This document shows, one piece after another, positions 1 to 8,293 of a stretch of 64,000 nucleotides of DNA. The DNA is from Nanoperiomorbus sp963544155. Lineage in GTDB: Bacteria; Patescibacteriota; Saccharimonadia; Saccharimonadales; Saccharimonadaceae. A program made the translations under genes and the position numbers. How positions within the stretch are numbered: the first letter of the stretch is position 1; every line of letters starts with the position of its first letter. Under the pieces are notes generated by a model. It was not told the DNA's origin, searched no databases, and saw only the letters and a program-made list of their open reading frames with translations. Where the stretch lies: contig CAUUDW010000002.1 of NCBI GenBank assembly GCA_963544155.1, positions 29,080 to 93,079 of the forward strand, written 5' to 3'.

Positions 1-44
1 TCGTCAAAGAGGAAGATGTCCTAGCAATAGTAAAGGAGAAATAA
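1..44 (+). CDS. groS: Co-chaperonin GroES, C-terminal end (partial)
   Basis: Codons from position 3 read VKEEDVLAIVKEK and then TAA at 42-44. This is the typical acidic/basic C-terminus of GroES (compare the family ending DILAIVE). The start lies outside the window. The stop abuts the groEL ATG directly, so the two form the usual groES-groEL operon, and the AAGGAG ribosome-binding site for groEL lies inside the last groES codons. Confidence 0.85.
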   Translation, partial: VKEEDVLAIVKEK

Positions 45-1670
45 ATGGCAAAGCAAGTATTCTATGGTGATGAAGCGAGAGAGAAAGTCCTCGCCGGTGC
101 TAAGACCTTAGCCGACGCAGTCAAGACTACTATGGGGCCGAAGGGGCGTAATGTAGTTATCAGCAAGTCCTACGGTGGACCGAATGTCACCCATGATGGT
201 GTCACTGTCGCCGAGGCGATCAACCTGCCGGAAAATGAGGATAATCTGGGCGAGAAGGTTGGTGCCGAGCTGATCAAACAGGCAGCCAAGAAGATGAACA
301 AAGCGGCCGGCGATGGTACCACCACCGTGACCGTCCTGACCTATGAGATCTTAAAAGAAGCTAATCGGCTGATCGCCGCCGGACATAATCCGATGGAGCT
401 GCGCAAGGGTGTCGAAAAGGCCGGTGCTCAGGTACTAAGTGAGCTTAATAAGATCGCCGAGCCGGTCGATGGCAAGAACGACCTCATCACTGAAGTGGCC
501 AGTATTAGCGCCGGTGACACTGAGATCGGCAAGCTGATCGCTAGCGTCATCTCTCGTATCGGTAAAGATGGGGTGGTCAGTGTCGAGGCCGGTCAAGGTC
601 TAGCTATGGAGTCGGAAATCACCGAAGGTTTCACTTTTGATCGAGGCTATGTCTCTGCCTATATGGCGACTGATACCAATAGGATGGAAGCCGTCTATGA
701 CAAGCCGGCTATTATTATCACTGACAAGAAGATTAGCTCGGCTCAAGAGATGCTTCCTCTGATGGAAAAACTGGTTGCCTCCGGCAAGAAAGATATCGTG
801 CTAATCGCCGAAGATGTCGAGGGGGAAGCGCTGGGTATCCTTATCCTTAACCGCCTCAAGGGGGCTCTCAATACCGTCGCCGTTAAGGCACCGTCCTTTG
901 GTGATCGACGCAAGGAAGTCTTGCAAGATATCGCCACGTTAACCGGAGCTAGCGTCATTACTTCCGATCAAGGCATGACCTTTGATAACGTCGGTCTGGA
1001 AGTGGTCGGCTCAGCTCGCAAGGTGATTGTCGCTAAGGATAATACTACGATCATCGAAGGAGCCGGCGATAAGACTACCATTAGCCAGCGTATAGACCAG
1101 ATCAAGTCTCAAGCCAATATCGCTACCTCAGATTACGATCAAGAGCAGCTAGATAAGCGAGCCGCCGCCCTCAGCGGCAAAGTCGCCGTGATTAAGGTCG
1201 GTGGGGCAACCGAGACCGAGATCGACGAGAAGAAATATCGGGTAGATGACGCCGTAGCAGCCGTCAAGGCAGCCTTACTGGAGGGAATAGTACCGGGTGG
1301 TGGAGTAACCCCGATTAACTTAGCTAGTAAGATTACCGGTGATAGTGCCGGGGCGGAGATCATGCGTAACGCCTTACTAATGCCCTTTAAGCAGCTGGCT
1401 ACTAACGCCGGCCTAAACGCCGAGGCACTCTTAGCTCAGGTGCAAGAGGCTAAACCCGGCTATGGTGTCGATGTAGCGAACTACCAAGGCAAGTTGATCG
1501 ACCTAAAGAAGGCCGGAGTGGTTGACCCGGCGATGGTTACCTACCAAGCGATCCAGAACGCTGTTTCGATCGCCAGTACTGCCATGACTATGGGAGCGCT
1601 GGTAGTAGATATCCCCGAGAAGCCAGCCGCCGAAGCAGCTGGTAACCCCGGTATGGGAATGGGCTACTAG
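45..1670 (+). CDS. groL: Chaperonin GroEL (60 kDa subunit)
   Basis: ATP-driven cytoplasmic folding chamber that works with GroES. The 541-residue length is normal. Family motifs are clear: MGPKGR at residues 30-35, the nucleotide-binding DGTTT at 90-94 (followed by VTVL where most bacteria have ATVL), the GGG segment near residue 410, and a short Gly-Met tail GNPGMGMGY at the C-terminus. The ATG follows the groES stop without a gap and has AAGGAG 6-7 nt upstream. A strong hairpin downstream ends the operon. Assignment is certain. Confidence 0.98.
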   Translation: MAKQVFYGDEAREKVLAGAKTLADAVKTTMGPKGRNVVISKSYGGPNVTHDGVTVAEAINLPENEDNLGEKVGAELIKQAAKKMNKAAGDGTTTVTVLTYEILKEANRLIAAGHNPMELRKGVEKAGAQVLSELNKIAEPVDGKNDLITEVASISAGDTEIGKLIASVISRIGKDGVVSVEAGQGLAMESEITEGFTFDRGYVSAYMATDTNRMEAVYDKPAIIITDKKISSAQEMLPLMEKLVASGKKDIVLIAEDVEGEALGILILNRLKGALNTVAVKAPSFGDRRKEVLQDIATLTGASVITSDQGMTFDNVGLEVVGSARKVIVAKDNTTIIEGAGDKTTISQRIDQIKSQANIATSDYDQEQLDKRAAALSGKVAVIKVGGATETEIDEKKYRVDDAVAAVKAALLEGIVPGGGVTPINLASKITGDSAGAEIMRNALLMPFKQLATNAGLNAEALLAQVQEAKPGYGVDVANYQGKLIDLKKAGVVDPAMVTYQAIQNAVSIASTAMTMGALVVDIPEKPAAEAAGNPGMGMGY

Positions 1671-1697
1671 TTAACTAGCTAGTGCACTCTCTAAGCT

Positions 1698-1726
1698 ATA
1701 TAGCCCGAGTCATACTCGGGCTATAT
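1698..1726. terminator. Bidirectional intrinsic terminator
   Basis: A perfect 13-bp inverted repeat (atatagcccgagt / actcgggctatat) with a 3-nt loop lies between the convergent groEL and 1760-2296 genes. The A/T-rich outer stem can serve as the U-tract on either strand. Confidence 0.8.
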
Positions 1727-1759
1727 TAAGCTAGTCAAGCTAAGTCTCAGTGGGTAGAA

Positions 1760-2296
1760 CTAACCTTTCTTCTGAGTGAAGAAATCGATCTCTTTTAAGA
1801 TGTCCAGGAGTGCCTGAGCTCTCTTCACTTCATCAGGGATCGCCATAGCAGCCTGATGCGCCATCGTGATGAGCGAACTATCATCAATCGTCCGGATCAG
1901 CAGTAGGAGAGTATCAAACTTATCAGCCGGTGCCAAGAAATCCAGTCTATTTACTAGTGGTCGCAGCTCTGAGATAACCTGCAATCGAATATCACCAAGC
2001 GATCCACTATCGACATTACGACCTAGTTGATTAACGTTCGGTGGGGTAACAGGCTCAGACTTCGCCTTAGCCGGCTTAGCGGGCTGAGCTAAGACATCAG
2101 TCAAGATAGGGTCAGCGGGTTGAGCCGGACCGGATTTACCAGTCGGTTTAGACGGAGCGGCCGGAGCTGGCTTAGCCGGTTGAGCTGGTGACTGGTTCAC
2201 CACCTGACCGGCTGGCGCATTAGTCTGTTGCTCCTGTCGCAAGCTGGCGATCATCTTGTTTAGCTCTTCATCATTAACACCCGATTGATTCTGCAT
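1760..2296 (-). CDS. Hypothetical protein, Pro/Ala-rich linker plus helical C-terminal domain
   Basis: 178 residues with no family I recognise. Residues 1-25 are polar (MQNQSGVNDEELNKMIASL). Residues 26-95 are a low-complexity Pro/Ala/Lys/Gln linker with repeated QPAKPA units. Residues 100-178 form a compact, probably all-helical domain containing ISELRPLVNRLDFLAP and KFDTLLLLIRTIDDSSL. There is no signal peptide or membrane segment, so it is probably cytoplasmic. The linker resembles those of neighbouring Patescibacteria proteins such as the PrgI tail at 7015-8193. It is divergent from the sugar isomerase at 2371 and convergent with groEL. Confidence 0.7.
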   Translation of the reverse strand: MQNQSGVNDEELNKMIASLRQEQQTNAPAGQVVNQSPAQPAKPAPAAPSKPTGKSGPAQPADPILTDVLAQPAKPAKAKSEPVTPPNVNQLGRNVDSGSLGDIRLQVISELRPLVNRLDFLAPADKFDTLLLLIRTIDDSSLITMAHQAAMAIPDEVKRAQALLDILKEIDFFTQKKG

Positions 2297-2326
2297 ACTC
2301 CCACCTGTTTTTAGTTATAAAAGTAG

Positions 2327-2332
2327 TATAAT
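2327..2332 (+). promoter_or_regulatory. -10 box (TATAAT) for the sugar isomerase gene
   Basis: A perfect TATAAT lies in the divergent spacer, 38 nt before the ATG at 2371. An AAGGAAAGAG ribosome-binding site is at about 2357-2366. No good -35 box was seen. Confidence 0.55.
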
Positions 2333-2370
2333 TATAGCATAAGAGTCATAACAAACAAGGAAAGAGATAT

Positions 2371-3423
2371 ATGAACCTAGACAATATTGATCAGATAGAG
2401 CAAGCCGACCCGGAGCAAGCCCTGACCGTCATCAGTAATTCGGCTGATCAGCTCAGTTTTCAGCCTGAGCTGCACCACGAAGTAGGAGAACACAGCGAGG
2501 TTAGGAACATCATCATCAGCGGCATGGGTGGCTCGTGTTTAGCTGGGTTAATCTGTCAGACCTGGCTAGATCATGATTATCAGCTCAGTGTACCACTAGA
2601 GGTGAGTCGAGACTATCAGCTACCCGCTTACACCGATAGTCACTCCTTAGTTATCTGTGTCAGTGTCAGCGGTAATACCGAAGAGACGATCAGTTCATTG
2701 ACCGACGCTCAGAATAAAGAAGCGATGACGACCGTTATCACTAGTGGCGGTAAGCTACTGGAGCTCGCTATAGCGCAGCATCTACCATATATCCAGCTAG
2801 ATAAAATCAGTCAGCCTCGCTATGGTGTACCGATGCACTTACTAGCCATCACCAGCATCTTAGAGGCTTATCAGGTGATAGATCATCAGCCGGTCGCCCA
2901 ACTAGTAGGTTCAGCTGAGGGTGTCCGACAATTCGCTCAGTCATTAGCCCCCGAGGTGACTACTGAGCACAACCCAGCTAAGAAGCTAGCTCTTGACTGT
3001 GCCGGTAAAACCCCTTTGGTCTATACTAGCCACCTCTTTAGTCCCTTAGCCTATAAGTGGAAGACCAGCTTTAACGAAAACGCTAAGAATATTATCTGGT
3101 GTAATGAGTTTCCTGAGTTTAATCATAATGAGTTCATCGGTTGGACTTCTCATCCGATCGATAAGCCCTTCTGTGTGATCAATCTGAGAAGTAATCTCGA
3201 TAACCCCAGAATCAACCGGCGGCTTGACCTAACTGACCGCCTCTTATCTGGCTTCCGTCCCCAGGCGCACAACCTTGTCCTAGTAGGTCAGAGCTACATC
3301 GAGCAGGTGATCAATGGTGCCATCCTAGGTGATATGGCTAGTATCTACCTGGCTTTCCTTAATGGTGTTGACCCGACTCCGGTCGCACTGGTCGAGAAAT
3401 TCAAACAGGAGCTAGTTAAATAG
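2371..3423 (+). CDS. Bifunctional phosphoglucose/phosphomannose isomerase family (SIS domain)
   Basis: Interconverts phosphorylated aldoses and ketoses in the cytoplasm. It probably feeds fructose-6-P or mannose-6-P into glycolysis and sugar-nucleotide synthesis. Residues 51-59 (GMGGSCLAG) and 98-106 (SVSGNTEET) are the two SIS phosphosugar-binding loops. The C-terminal part (GAILGDMASIYLAFLNGVDPTPV) matches the bacterial PGI/PMI C-terminal domain. The 350-residue length fits this family, not classical 550-residue Pgi. It has its own promoter and ribosome-binding site. Its 3' end overlaps the convergent lipid-kinase gene by 12 bp. Sugar specificity cannot be read from sequence. Confidence 0.88.
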   Translation: MNLDNIDQIEQADPEQALTVISNSADQLSFQPELHHEVGEHSEVRNIIISGMGGSCLAGLICQTWLDHDYQLSVPLEVSRDYQLPAYTDSHSLVICVSVSGNTEETISSLTDAQNKEAMTTVITSGGKLLELAIAQHLPYIQLDKISQPRYGVPMHLLAITSILEAYQVIDHQPVAQLVGSAEGVRQFAQSLAPEVTTEHNPAKKLALDCAGKTPLVYTSHLFSPLAYKWKTSFNENAKNIIWCNEFPEFNHNEFIGWTSHPIDKPFCVINLRSNLDNPRINRRLDLTDRLLSGFRPQAHNLVLVGQSYIEQVINGAILGDMASIYLAFLNGVDPTPVALVEKFKQELVK

Positions 3424-4341
3424 CGTCCGTACCGGACGAGAAGAACGAATAGTTACAATCTCTTTGACCGGGCCAAGATTAATATTATCACCGGAAACAT
3501 TAGCGACGATATCTGCCCGGTTGTCAGCAAACCTCAGCTCTTCTAAGTCAGTCAAGACTCCGGGGAGCTTAGCTGTCCAGAGACCGGCCATTAAGATCTT
3601 CTGACCCAGATTCTTTCCTTTAGTCAGAGCATGATGAAAGAAAAACTCTGAGCGAGCCAGTCTGATATCTTTCGGCAAGCGTAAAACACCGCGAGCCGCC
3701 GAGATGGTGAAAAAGCCGATCGAATCGTCTCGCATTAGCCGCCCGTCTCGGTAAAAATCGGGGAACTCCAGCCGGTCAATCCGACGGGATATTTTTCCTA
3801 ACTGATTGAGCGGTAGGGAGGCAGCCGGTGATAAACGTCGAAGTGTCCGACGAGCTCGTCTAATCGGAGTCTGATTAAGGCAATCGACCAGGACGGTCGT
3901 CGCCCCGAAAGTGACATAAGAAGCTAGTGAGAAGGTGAGCCTTCCGTCCACTACGATATTCAACGGATGGTAATCAACTACCGACTGGTTAAGGATTGCC
4001 CGAGCCGAACGGTGACGACCATTAAAGGCTCGAGAGATGTCATTACCGTTACCTAACGGGATAGTACCGTAGACAATTGCCCGGTTAGCCTGATAAACCG
4101 CCTGAAAAGTCACCTGAGCAATGCCATCGCCTCCCGCCGCAATGACCAGATCACCATCCAGCAGCTCTGGAGATAACCGCTCTATCACTTGGTGGTAGGG
4201 GATATTGTCCAGACAGACCTCCCGTAGTCCCCAGCCAAGCTCTTGACCGGTAGCGACCAGTCGATCACGTACCTGCTGATAGCGTTTCGCCTTAGTCGAG
4301 TGATGAGAGAAGACGACAACGATACGTTTGATACCATCCAT
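3412..4341 (-). CDS. Diacylglycerol/lipid kinase family protein (DAGK catalytic domain)
   Basis: Predicted ATP-dependent lipid kinase at the membrane surface (YegS/DgkB superfamily). Residues 66-73 (VIAAGGDG) hold the GGDG nucleotide-binding motif and residues 95-103 (PLGNGNDIS) the second conserved motif. Usual bacterial versions read GGDGT; here the motif is followed by Ile. The 309-residue length is normal. It lies 3 nt downstream of the VirB4-like gene on the same strand, so it is probably the last gene of the 8193-to-3412 operon. The lipid substrate is unknown. Confidence 0.85.
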   Translation of the reverse strand: MDGIKRIVVVFSHHSTKAKRYQQVRDRLVATGQELGWGLREVCLDNIPYHQVIERLSPELLDGDLVIAAGGDGIAQVTFQAVYQANRAIVYGTIPLGNGNDISRAFNGRHRSARAILNQSVVDYHPLNIVVDGRLTFSLASYVTFGATTVLVDCLNQTPIRRARRTLRRLSPAASLPLNQLGKISRRIDRLEFPDFYRDGRLMRDDSIGFFTISAARGVLRLPKDIRLARSEFFFHHALTKGKNLGQKILMAGLWTAKLPGVLTDLEELRFADNRADIVANVSGDNINLGPVKEIVTIRSSRPVRTLFN

Positions 4342-4344
4342 AGC

Positions 4345-6189
4345 TTATTGGTTAGGAGTGGTCGAGATTAGACGGGTTTCTGTCTCTGAAGGTAAGATCT
4401 GAATCATCACATGGTTCTGCCCGGCAAAGAAGAGACCCTGCCCGACCGAGAAGTTCGATAGCCGCTTTAACTCCTCTTCCGTTAGCTTAAAGACTCGTCC
4501 TAAGACATCAATGGCTGTCGGTGATTGCTTCAGTAGGATCTGGATCGATGAGTTAGCGACGATCGCCTGACCCATCGGTGAAGTGATGAAGTCACCCACA
4601 TCCTGAGTCACTGTAGTCAAGCCAAGGTTGTACTTACGAGCTCGCTTAGCCAGCGAGAACATGAAGTTAGCACTATCGGGGTATTTCATCAGCTGCCATG
4701 CCTCATCAACGATCAGGAAGCGTTTACGCTGGTCTGAACGTACTTTACCCCAGATATGGTTCAGTACGATATACATCGCCACCGGCCTGAGCTCATCCTC
4801 AAGGTCACGGATATTAAAGACTACCATGTGGTTATTGATCGCCACGTTACTCTGCTGTGAAAAGATACCGGCAAATGTCCCTGTCGTATATTGACGCAGG
4901 CGTTGAGCCAGCTCCGGACCGGTACCACCCATATGGAGTAGAGTGTCCATCAAGTCAGACATGATAGGCGGAGTCGAATTCTGAGTCAGTGGATCAGAAG
5001 TAATACCGGCTCGAGCATAAGTATCGATCAGAGCTTGGTCAAGGTCGGCCTCTTCCCGAGGAGTAAGGATGTTGACCACCGTACCGTCTGAAGCAACCTG
5101 GCTTGAGCCCAGCATCTGACGTAGCAAGCCATGTAGAGTAATTAGATTAGCCCTCAAGGCATCGACTTCGTCGCCGGCATTAACGTCATCCTGGTCAATT
5201 ACCCGAGGCAGGTCAAAGGGGTTGACCCTGGTCTCACTACTCAGCGACAAACGGATATATGAGCCACCGACCGCCTCACAGAGCTTCTGATACTCGTTCT
5301 CTGGGTCGATAATGATGATATCCACCCCCATCATCATTGACCGGAGTGCTTCCAGTTTAACGGTGAATGACTTACCCGAACCGGATTTAGCGAAGACGAC
5401 CATATTGTAATTCTCTAGACTGAACCGATCAAAAATGATCAAACCGTTGTTATGAAGGTTGACTCCGTAAAAGATACCATTATCCTGAGTTAAGTCAGCT
5501 GAAGTGAAGGGGAAAGTAGTCGATAGAGCACCGGTATCCATGTTGTGACGGATCTGCAAGTCGTCAGTAAACTGCGGCACGGTCGAGTTAAGACCTTGCT
5601 CCTGCTGAGCACTAGCCACTTTAGTCAGCACCATCTGCTGACCCAGTAAAGTCTCAATCTTATGGGTGACGAAGGCAAGCTCACTCTCGCTCTTACATGA
5701 CAGTGTTAAGTATAAGCCGAAGCGGAAGAACTTCTCTGACCCTACCTGAAGCTTGTCTCGTAGCTCTTCTGCATCCTGGTACGATGCCTGCATAGCCGGA
5801 TCACGCACCATACCTTTCTCGGCGTTAATCTGCATCGATGCCTCAAGCTGAGTCACCTTGCGCTGTAGATTCTCCATGACCACTCGGGAATCAACCGGAT
5901 AGATAAACATCGAGATATCCAGGACTTCATCTAGATTAATGATTGATGATAGCCAGCCGGTATAAATAGACCGGGGATATCCGTAGACGTAGAGAGTCCG
6001 ACAGAAGCGAGTACCTAGGTTAAAGTAATTAGACTTGAACTCCAAGCTAGCCGGAGCTACTAAGTCACGTAGAGTAGTAATGCCTTTTTGCAGGACGCTT
6101 TCTACTTCGGAGGCTTCTCGAGCTTGCTGCTGAGCTAACAGGCTGGCCTGTTGCTGCTGGGCTTTCTTCTTATTCCGGTCTCTGCTCAT
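4345..6189 (-). CDS. VirB4/TraC-like type IV secretion ATPase, catalytic part
   Basis: Energises a type IV secretion or pilus-like machine at the inner face of the membrane. The first ~30 residues are a Gln-rich basic coil. Walker A is AKSGSGKS at residues 267-274, followed by a conserved IIIIDPENEY at 291-300. Walker B is FLIVDEAWQL at 491-500. All are standard for VirB4/TraC/HerA ATPases. The N-terminal TraC-like domain is encoded separately by the upstream gene, which overlaps by 20 bp, suggesting translational coupling and a two-subunit VirB4. Nearly all Saccharibacteria are reported to keep such genes. VirB6 and VirD4 partners are not in the window. Confidence 0.9.
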   Translation of the reverse strand: MSRDRNKKKAQQQQASLLAQQQAREASEVESVLQKGITTLRDLVAPASLEFKSNYFNLGTRFCRTLYVYGYPRSIYTGWLSSIINLDEVLDISMFIYPVDSRVVMENLQRKVTQLEASMQINAEKGMVRDPAMQASYQDAEELRDKLQVGSEKFFRFGLYLTLSCKSESELAFVTHKIETLLGQQMVLTKVASAQQEQGLNSTVPQFTDDLQIRHNMDTGALSTTFPFTSADLTQDNGIFYGVNLHNNGLIIFDRFSLENYNMVVFAKSGSGKSFTVKLEALRSMMMGVDIIIIDPENEYQKLCEAVGGSYIRLSLSSETRVNPFDLPRVIDQDDVNAGDEVDALRANLITLHGLLRQMLGSSQVASDGTVVNILTPREEADLDQALIDTYARAGITSDPLTQNSTPPIMSDLMDTLLHMGGTGPELAQRLRQYTTGTFAGIFSQQSNVAINNHMVVFNIRDLEDELRPVAMYIVLNHIWGKVRSDQRKRFLIVDEAWQLMKYPDSANFMFSLAKRARKYNLGLTTVTQDVGDFITSPMGQAIVANSSIQILLKQSPTAIDVLGRVFKLTEEELKRLSNFSVGQGLFFAGQNHVMIQILPSETETRLISTTPNQ

Positions 6190-7003
6190 CGTACATCGTA
6201 CCTACTAGATTAAGTTTAGCTTCGCCCTGACCTTTATAGACTACATCACCCAGATATTGTCGAAAATCACCAATCGGCTGACGCAGAGCAGTGTCGGGGT
6301 TGTAGACATTATAATAAAGCTCACCCAATTCCTTAGTATTTAATCGGACCGACTTAACACCGGTCTGGCGTAGCCCACCGATCACTGCCGTCACTCGGTT
6401 ATTAAGCTCACTCTTCGCCTTAGCATATTGATCAGCCGGAATCTTGACATAAATATGGGCATCATTACTACTGAACATCTTAGCGATCAGACCCTTATTG
6501 CTGGATGAGTCACCGATCCGTTGTTTACCTTCGCTGGTGTCATAAGGAATAATCACAAAAAAGCTCTTATCCATGATGTTCGCTTCTTTCGAGATGGCAT
6601 TAATAAACCTGATATAGTCATCCATCAAGACACCGAGAAGCATGTTATCCTGACGCTGTCGCACCTGTGACAACTTATTTAGATACGGACCGATATCAAC
6701 TCGCTCCGAACGAATATAGATCTGGATCGGGAAGTTAAGAGCATTAATGAAGTCTTGGTAGGCATACTCGATACTCTCACGCTCCTTAGCGCTAACCAAG
6801 TCAAAGTTGATGGAATGAGCCGCCACCACCGCCCGAAAAGATCCATCGCTCATGATTACCATGTCGTCCCTCAGTTCGCTGAACCTCAGGGCGTTCTGGG
6901 TGGAATTAGGATGCTTCGGCTTAACCGTCTGAGGCATGCTAACCCCACCTCTAGCATTGGGCTGAGGTTGATTGGGCATCGGTTGATTCGTGTTTGGCTG
7001 CAT
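6170..7003 (-). CDS. TraC/VirB4 N-terminal-domain protein
   Basis: 277 residues. After a Pro/Asn/Gln-rich leader (about 1-35), the rest resembles the N-terminal half of TraC/VirB4: IYIRSERVDIGPYL, a Gln/Arg-rich helix, then the FFVIIPYD strand that in full-length TraC proteins precedes the ATPase domain. It has no Walker motifs. It lies between the PrgI gene (11 nt away) and the catalytic VirB4 gene (20-bp overlap), which strongly suggests it is the detached N-domain of the same machine. It probably docks the ATPase to the membrane channel. Function is inferred from homology and context. Confidence 0.75.
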   Translation of the reverse strand: MQPNTNQPMPNQPQPNARGGVSMPQTVKPKHPNSTQNALRFSELRDDMVIMSDGSFRAVVAAHSINFDLVSAKERESIEYAYQDFINALNFPIQIYIRSERVDIGPYLNKLSQVRQRQDNMLLGVLMDDYIRFINAISKEANIMDKSFFVIIPYDTSEGKQRIGDSSSNKGLIAKMFSSNDAHIYVKIPADQYAKAKSELNNRVTAVIGGLRQTGVKSVRLNTKELGELYYNVYNPDTALRQPIGDFRQYLGDVVYKGQGEAKLNLVGTMYDEQRPE

Positions 7004-7014
7004 ATACTCCCACT

Positions 7015-8193
7015 CTAGTGTAATCTGATATCGATCGTCCCCGGCTTCGGTTTCTCGGCAGGCGGATTGAGCTTAGCTGCCGGCGATGGAGACGATGGTG
7101 ATATCCTTTGATCCATTATAGCAGGCTTAGCCGGGATTGGGCTAGATACTGCAGCCGCTTCCGGCGCCGGATTAGCCGATTGAGCTTGACGCACCCGAGG
7201 AACGATCGGGTAGAACTGCGGACCGGTTGCGACTGGGCCTACCGGTGGCTGCGCCGGCTGAGATAGTGGAGGCTGTGGCTGCACTGGAGGTGAGATCGGC
7301 TGAGATTGCTGAGGCGTCATCGGTACTGACTGCTGAACTGGCGCCATGGGTTGCTGCGGTATTTGGTACTGAGCTTGGCTGAGATTAGGAGCTGGTGTCA
7401 TCATAACCGGATTAGTAGGTAGCTGATAAGTAGCACTAGCGACCGGCTGAGTAGGCGGGGTAGTCTGGCGGATAGGGTGATTGATTAACTGAGGAATCGG
7501 CTGCTGAGTGGCTGGCCGAACGGGGGGAGCCGGCATGACCGGCATGGTAGCAGTCTGTTGCAGTTTAGTAGCAGCCTGTTTAGCCAGCACTTGATTAGTC
7601 GCCACTTGTTTCATCCGATTGATCGCCCGATTACGAGCCTCGATCTCTGATTGATCTAGCTTCCGCTCTAGTGACTCCGACATATTACCTTCCTCCAGTA
7701 TATCGGGGGTATTACTGACACTGGAGGCGATATCGTCGTTGAGGTTAGTATTATTAACCGGCACACCCATACCCCTGGTTGACCAACCCTGCGTATCAGA
7801 TAGTTTAGCCAGGAAGGACAGTCGCTGCGATACTTCTTCGCCGGCTAGATCCTTAGTCTTCGGACTAGTATCAACGATCGGCGCACTAATCTCGACAGTC
7901 GACTTCTCACCATCTGCCTGCCAGACCTTTAACCGGGGGGCAAAAGCATAGCGGACTAATGCCGCCACATAGACCTCAGTCGGCTGGTCTTTACGCAGGG
8001 GAAGAGCGATCACCAGGAAAAAGAGGCTGATCGGAGCCGGTATCAGAGCTAACGGAATCGAGATCCTACCTAAGAAAAAAGCGACGAAACCAGCCCCTAG
8101 AGCGACTAATAGGAACATAAATTGACGAAAGCTAAATGGACCGATCAGCTTATCCTCGGCCTCAACGTCCTGCGGAACTTTATGTTCTGCCAT
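7015..8193 (-). CDS. PrgI-family membrane protein with long Pro/Gln-rich tail
   Basis: I take the start as MAEHKVPQDVEAEDKLIGPF at 8193, because a TATAAT at 8206-8201 would start the mRNA almost exactly there. An in-frame extension to 8223 is open but overlaps that promoter. Residues 18-75 contain two adjacent membrane helices (FMFLLVALGAGFVAFFLG and ALIPAPISLFFLVIAL), the PrgI signature found beside VirB4 in Gram-positive type IV systems. Residues ~180-390 are a disordered tail rich in Pro, Gln, Ala and Thr. It heads the operon with the split VirB4 genes and probably forms part of the membrane channel. The tail is much longer than in usual PrgI proteins of about 120 residues. Confidence 0.8.
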   Translation of the reverse strand: MAEHKVPQDVEAEDKLIGPFSFRQFMFLLVALGAGFVAFFLGRISIPLALIPAPISLFFLVIALPLRKDQPTEVYVAALVRYAFAPRLKVWQADGEKSTVEISAPIVDTSPKTKDLAGEEVSQRLSFLAKLSDTQGWSTRGMGVPVNNTNLNDDIASSVSNTPDILEEGNMSESLERKLDQSEIEARNRAINRMKQVATNQVLAKQAATKLQQTATMPVMPAPPVRPATQQPIPQLINHPIRQTTPPTQPVASATYQLPTNPVMMTPAPNLSQAQYQIPQQPMAPVQQSVPMTPQQSQPISPPVQPQPPLSQPAQPPVGPVATGPQFYPIVPRVRQAQSANPAPEAAAVSSPIPAKPAIMDQRISPSSPSPAAKLNPPAEKPKPGTIDIRLH

Positions 8194-8200
8194 GAGCATT

Positions 8201-8206
8201 ATTATA
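8201..8206 (-). promoter_or_regulatory. -10 box (TATAAT) for the prgI-virB4 operon
   Basis: A perfect TATAAT on the minus strand sits 7 nt before the ATG at 8193. This would place the transcript start at the initiation codon (leaderless). Confidence 0.55.
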
Positions 8207-8265
8207 GCACAGCGATATATCAAACATAAGCATTTTTAAGGGGTCAGGATTTGCTATCAAGCGAT

Positions 8266-8271
8266 TTGACA
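8266..8271 (+). promoter_or_regulatory. Possible -35 box (TTGACA)
   Basis: A perfect TTGACA lies upstream of the ABC exporter operon. The best A/T-rich -10 candidates (TATTAT/TATATT at 8274-8282) are too close, so the promoter assignment is weak. Confidence 0.3.
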
Positions 8272-8293
8272 TGTATTATATTAGATAGTGGTA

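Noticed and set aside
743..1363. Minus-strand ORFs inside groEL
   Set aside because: Shadows of a certain gene, with the Ser/Ala/Thr-rich composition typical of reverse-strand reading.
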